A stretch of 64,000 nucleotides of DNA from Ecdyonurus torrentis (lineage: Eukaryota > Arthropoda > Insecta > Ephemeroptera > Heptageniidae). The stretch covers positions 3,564,456-3,628,455 of the forward strand of contig OX439137.1 in the NCBI GenBank assembly GCA_949318235.1, in the 5' to 3' direction. The number at the start of each line of letters is the position of its first letter. The first letter of the stretch is position 1. A program made the position numbers and the translations under genes. Below the pieces are notes generated by a model that saw nothing but the letters and a program-made list of their open reading frames with translations, was not told the DNA's origin and searched no databases. Below, piece by piece: positions 60,548-64,000 of the stretch.

Positions 60548-61095
60548 TTATATAAGTTTGTTCTGTAAAATATAGTGAATCTTATTAACAGTGATTGGCT
60601 GACCAACAAAATAAGACACAATAATGCTGTTGGTTAACCCTGTTCTCTGCTCCTAAAATGACGATCGCCTATGGTTATTCAAATGAAATGCGCATTTTTT
60701 GGTGCAAGAAAACATGGTTTACGAACAACACTATTCATTGGTTGATTTTTTTTGAGCTAATGACTGCTTATGTTTACTCAAAATGCGGAAAAGGAAGTGC
60801 CGGAAAAGGAAATCACGTGACGGTAAAAGTGGGAGAAAAGTTGGTGCTAGCAGCAAGCTAGACCTGAGCTACCTCCCACTTTTACCGTCACGTGGTTTCC
60901 TCTTCCGGCACTTCCTTTTCCGCATTTTGAGTAAACATAAACAATCAATAAAAGTGGGTCGCATGTTGAGCATGGTACTGGTCCAAAGTTCTAAATGAAG
61001 TAATAACAATAATCAACCATTTATAAATGTAGTTAACAGGTAATGACGTCATGATCAGGTATTTTTAACAAAGAAAATTTTCGAAGCTGGCTCAA
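60548..61095 (+). repeat. Dispersed repeat family L, copy 3 with nested palindrome
   Basis: Left part ends at GAGCTAATGACTG and right part resumes at ATAAAAGTGGGTCGC; the family-E palindrome at 60768-60947 interrupts it. Confidence 0.6.
60768..60947. mobile_element. Palindromic E-box MITE (family E), intact copy
   Basis: Arms TTTACTCAAAATGCGGAAAA and GTGACGGTAAAAGTGGGAG nearly perfectly paired, E-boxes at 60814-60819 and 60889-60894. It is nested in a family-L repeat (60548-61095). Confidence 0.8.
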
Positions 61096-61559
61096 GACGT
61101 GTTTCTAGAACGAAATATAATGATTATAATTATATATAAATTCAACGTATACAAAACATCACAATTATTTTTATTTACATGTTAAAGTTCACTATTTTTT
61201 TTTAATATAACCACGCCGTATGCCACGTGTGCCATAATATTTACGTCTTGTAAACATTTTGAAGCAAGTGTTTCTACTTATAACCTTTCCTAATTACAAT
61301 GTCAATCAAAATATCTTATTTTATATTTAATTTATATTTTACTTACGAGATTTTAATTCTTCAATACGACTTTTTTTTTTAATGTTTATGAATATTATGT
61401 ATTTTAAATATTTTTGATCGACAGCTCTTTGCGAGTGTGCCATTTTTTTTACCAATGAAATCTTTGATAAGGATGTAACCTGTTTTTTTTTTTCATAAAA
61501 GAGTAATGTGCCCAATCTTAACGAAATAAAAATTAAAAAAGTTTGTTTCCTTTTCAAAT

Positions 61560-61578
61560 ATATATACATATATATATA

Positions 61579-61665
<87 letters not shown>
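61560..61665. repeat. TA microsatellite
   Basis: Imperfect TA array of about 50 units. Confidence 0.92.
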
Positions 61666-61668
<3 letters not shown>

Positions 61669-61993
61669 ACTCGTATTATACAGGTTTGATCATAAATTCA
61701 TAATAAAGAAAGTGAAAATTTTATATAATGTAGTTCGTAAAATTATATAATAAAACTTAAGCGAGAGAGTATATAATATATAGTTACATAACTATAATGA
61801 GTAATTGAAAGAAAGAGAGTGCAGCGTGCGAAGTTTAAATAGAGAAAACAATTCATTGATTGGCGAAGTCAAAGTACACCGACTTAATCTTGAACTTTGT
61901 ACCACATGTGTACAAGAAAGTAGAGTAATACACACTGAACATTTTTGTTGAAAAAGTTGTATGTACACGATTTTACATTGTTTTAACTTTTAA

Positions 61994-62288
61994 AGGCGTA
62001 GAACACCTTGAACAAAAAAAGTTGCGTAATATCCTAACAAACCTAAAATCAACGTTGATTTGGACGGAGTCATTGATTTATAATTTATTTATTTTCCATT
62101 TACAAAATGCCGTCACACTCGCCCAGTTTACGCGCGCGTGGAGCAGGCGAGCTGTGACGCCAGTGACCGGTAGTGGAATTTTGTGAATGGAAAATAAATT
62201 AGAAATCAATTACTCCGGCCAAATCAACGTTGATTTTCAAGTTTGTTAGGATATTACACAACTTTTTTGTTCAAGGTGTTCTACGCCT
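61994..62288. mobile_element. TTAA-flanked palindromic MITE (family F), copy 2
   Basis: 295 bases flanked by TTAA (61990-61993, 62289-62292) with the same AGGCGTAGAACACCTTGAAC arms and a central GCGAGCTGTGACG. Confidence 0.88.
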
Positions 62289-62340
62289 TTAAAGCATTGC
62301 TCGACACAAACTTTTAAATGAAAATTGGGGTATAACATAC

Positions 62341-62341
62341 T

Positions 62342-62406
<65 letters not shown>
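62341..62406. repeat. GA microsatellite
   Basis: About 30 GA units, about 50 bases right of a TTAA-flanked MITE. Confidence 0.93.
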
Positions 62407-62410
<4 letters not shown>

Positions 62411-62934
62411 AAAAAAGAAAATATTATACAATTCATTTTATCTCATAAAAAAAAATCTTAAAAGTTGCACAACACTGTTACTTTGGTTTCATATATATAT
62501 ATATATATATATATTGTAGATTACTTCTAGTACTCTCCCTCTATGTACCACAAAATACCGCGGTAACAAGATAACAAAATGACCTTCAGAGTCACGTGAA
62601 TGTCAGCCGACCAACCATATACGCACGTTTCAATGTTAAATTTGCTTTAGTATATATAATATGTAGTTCAAATTGGCACACAGTATCTTTTTCTTTTTTT
62701 TTTCTTTAATATTAATTTTGATTGTCAGTTCTAGATTTTTAAATATGTTCGTCCATTATATAATACTATATTATATATATACAATTATATATATAATATA
62801 TATATTATATAATGCTTTGATATGCACTTACTGTTAGAATGTTATAGAAGCAAGAATTTTAAAACTACTATACTTATACTAAACATTCGTCTCTTTAACA
62901 TTCATGAATCATGATTACATCAAATTCTAATGCA

Positions 62935-63218
62935 TATAGAACGGTTGTACTTATATTTAAGAGCCGCCATATTGTTGGTCAGGAATACATAGACCAGCAT
63001 AGGAAAAACGTAATTTTTATATTTTTAATAGCAAAAGAAGCTTCAAACCTTAATCAAAGCCTTATTTCTAGCTCCTAATTTAAAGCTCGAAGAATATGAG
63101 AAAAATTTGTGTAGTTAAAATAAGCTCTTTTGATGTTAAAAATTAGGATAAATTATGTTTGCCCTATGCTGGACAATGCATTAGGCACCACAAACATGGC
63201 GACAAATCGCAAGGATAT
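62935..63218 (+). mobile_element. MITE family K copy
   Basis: TATAGAACGGTTGTACTTAT to CGACAAATCGCAAGG; abuts a family-A copy, with which it shares the CCTATGCTGG...CAATG block. Confidence 0.68.
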
Positions 63219-63221
63219 GCA

Positions 63222-63457
63222 TGACATCATAATAAATGCGCTTCGATGCCATAATTGAGCAATGAATAAAATTGCTTAGCATAGAACAAACGTGGGTTTT
63301 TTGTTCATTTCTTTGGAAACTATAAGTATTTTTTTCGGAAATAATTATTTTTCTCGTATTTTTAAACTGGCAAAATGTGTCATTTTCCCATACCAGCCGA
63401 TGTTATTTACTACTCACTTATGACGTTGACTTTAACATGAATGAAATCACCCTATAA
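63222..63457 (-). mobile_element. MITE family A copy, shortened
   Basis: ATGACATCATAATAAATGCG to AATCACCCTATA, with a central deletion; abuts a family-K element. Confidence 0.65.
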
Positions 63458-64000
63458 ATGGTACCTAAAAATATTTTTAAATTTAAAAAAGTTTCTAATT
63501 TGACTGAAATATGCCACTTAAATTTGAATTTCCATATTTACATGTTATCTTTTAAGTGGAATAACTTAAATATTTGATCGTGTTTTCACATGTTTGACAT
63601 AACTAAACTTTTAAGTAACATTTCTTCTTTATTTTGTGTTTATACTGTATTATAAATCGCGACCTTCTAGATTCTGAGATCACTCACCCCCTTAACAAAA
63701 ATATTTATTTTGTTATAAATTGAATATCTTTATTTAAACTTAAATAGCACCTACATTGCTCCACGTGCAAATATAAAAATATGTTAAAATTGTGTTGTTA
63801 TTTTTATACAAATATCCAGGTCACAAAAATGTCGAGGAGAAAATTAAATTAGTTTTCATGGTGAGATTGGAATCCTTACAATAAAACGTAAACATTCAAC
63901 CTTTTCATCTTGAGAATAACAAAATATGATTTCGTGCTCTCAAAGAAGAAGTTTATCTTAAAGTTAGAAGTGGCAGAATTTCTTGTAAATAAAAATATTT

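Overview
The window is AT-rich invertebrate nuclear DNA, crowded with microsatellites, long homopolymers and small DNA transposons. Its only recognisable host gene is the circadian bHLH-PAS transcription factor BMAL/Cycle (cyc) on the minus strand. The bHLH and PAS exons are strongly insect-like, so an arthropod, most likely an insect, is suggested; the species cannot be fixed from this sequence.

Layout: ten cyc exons are proposed: 48514-48567 (start codon), 37718-37872 (poly-Gln), 19095-19310, 14344-14418, 9352-9589 (bHLH), 8359-8451 and 6190-6307 (PAS-A), 5370-5546, 4059-4311 and 1186-1324 (start of PAS-B). All splice phases close and give 506 codons without a stop. The rest of PAS-B and the C-terminus lie beyond the left edge. 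The eight exons from 1186 to 19310 are secure. The two 5' exons are inferred from splice sites, open frame and phase. A cryptic exon at 45715-45829 carries six nuclear-receptor half-sites, including a perfect IR-1, overlapped by a CACGTG E-box.

The intron between 19310 and 37718 holds the most notable element: a complete 6.5-kb Kolobok-type DNA transposon (20750-27251) flanked by TTAA. It has terminal inverted repeats of about 110-120 bp and two divergent genes: a spliced THAP-domain DDE transposase of 783 residues, and a small cysteine-rich protein matching the cytoplasmic C-terminal (ballast) domain of P2X7 receptors. A nested palindrome and a GC-rich repeat cluster sit inside the transposase intron.

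Around it lie many non-autonomous elements: TTAA-flanked families whose ends start AG, three hAT elements with 8-bp target duplications, CACTA-like elements with 2-bp duplications, a roughly 300-bp TA-flanked family with TGACGTCA near one end, palindromes whose arms carry CACGTG, tRNA-derived SINEs and two LINE 3' ends. A GC-rich, frameshifted coding relic sits at 13915-14300. From 48622 to 64000 I found no coding sequence, only repeats. One 200-N gap is present at 41134-41333.
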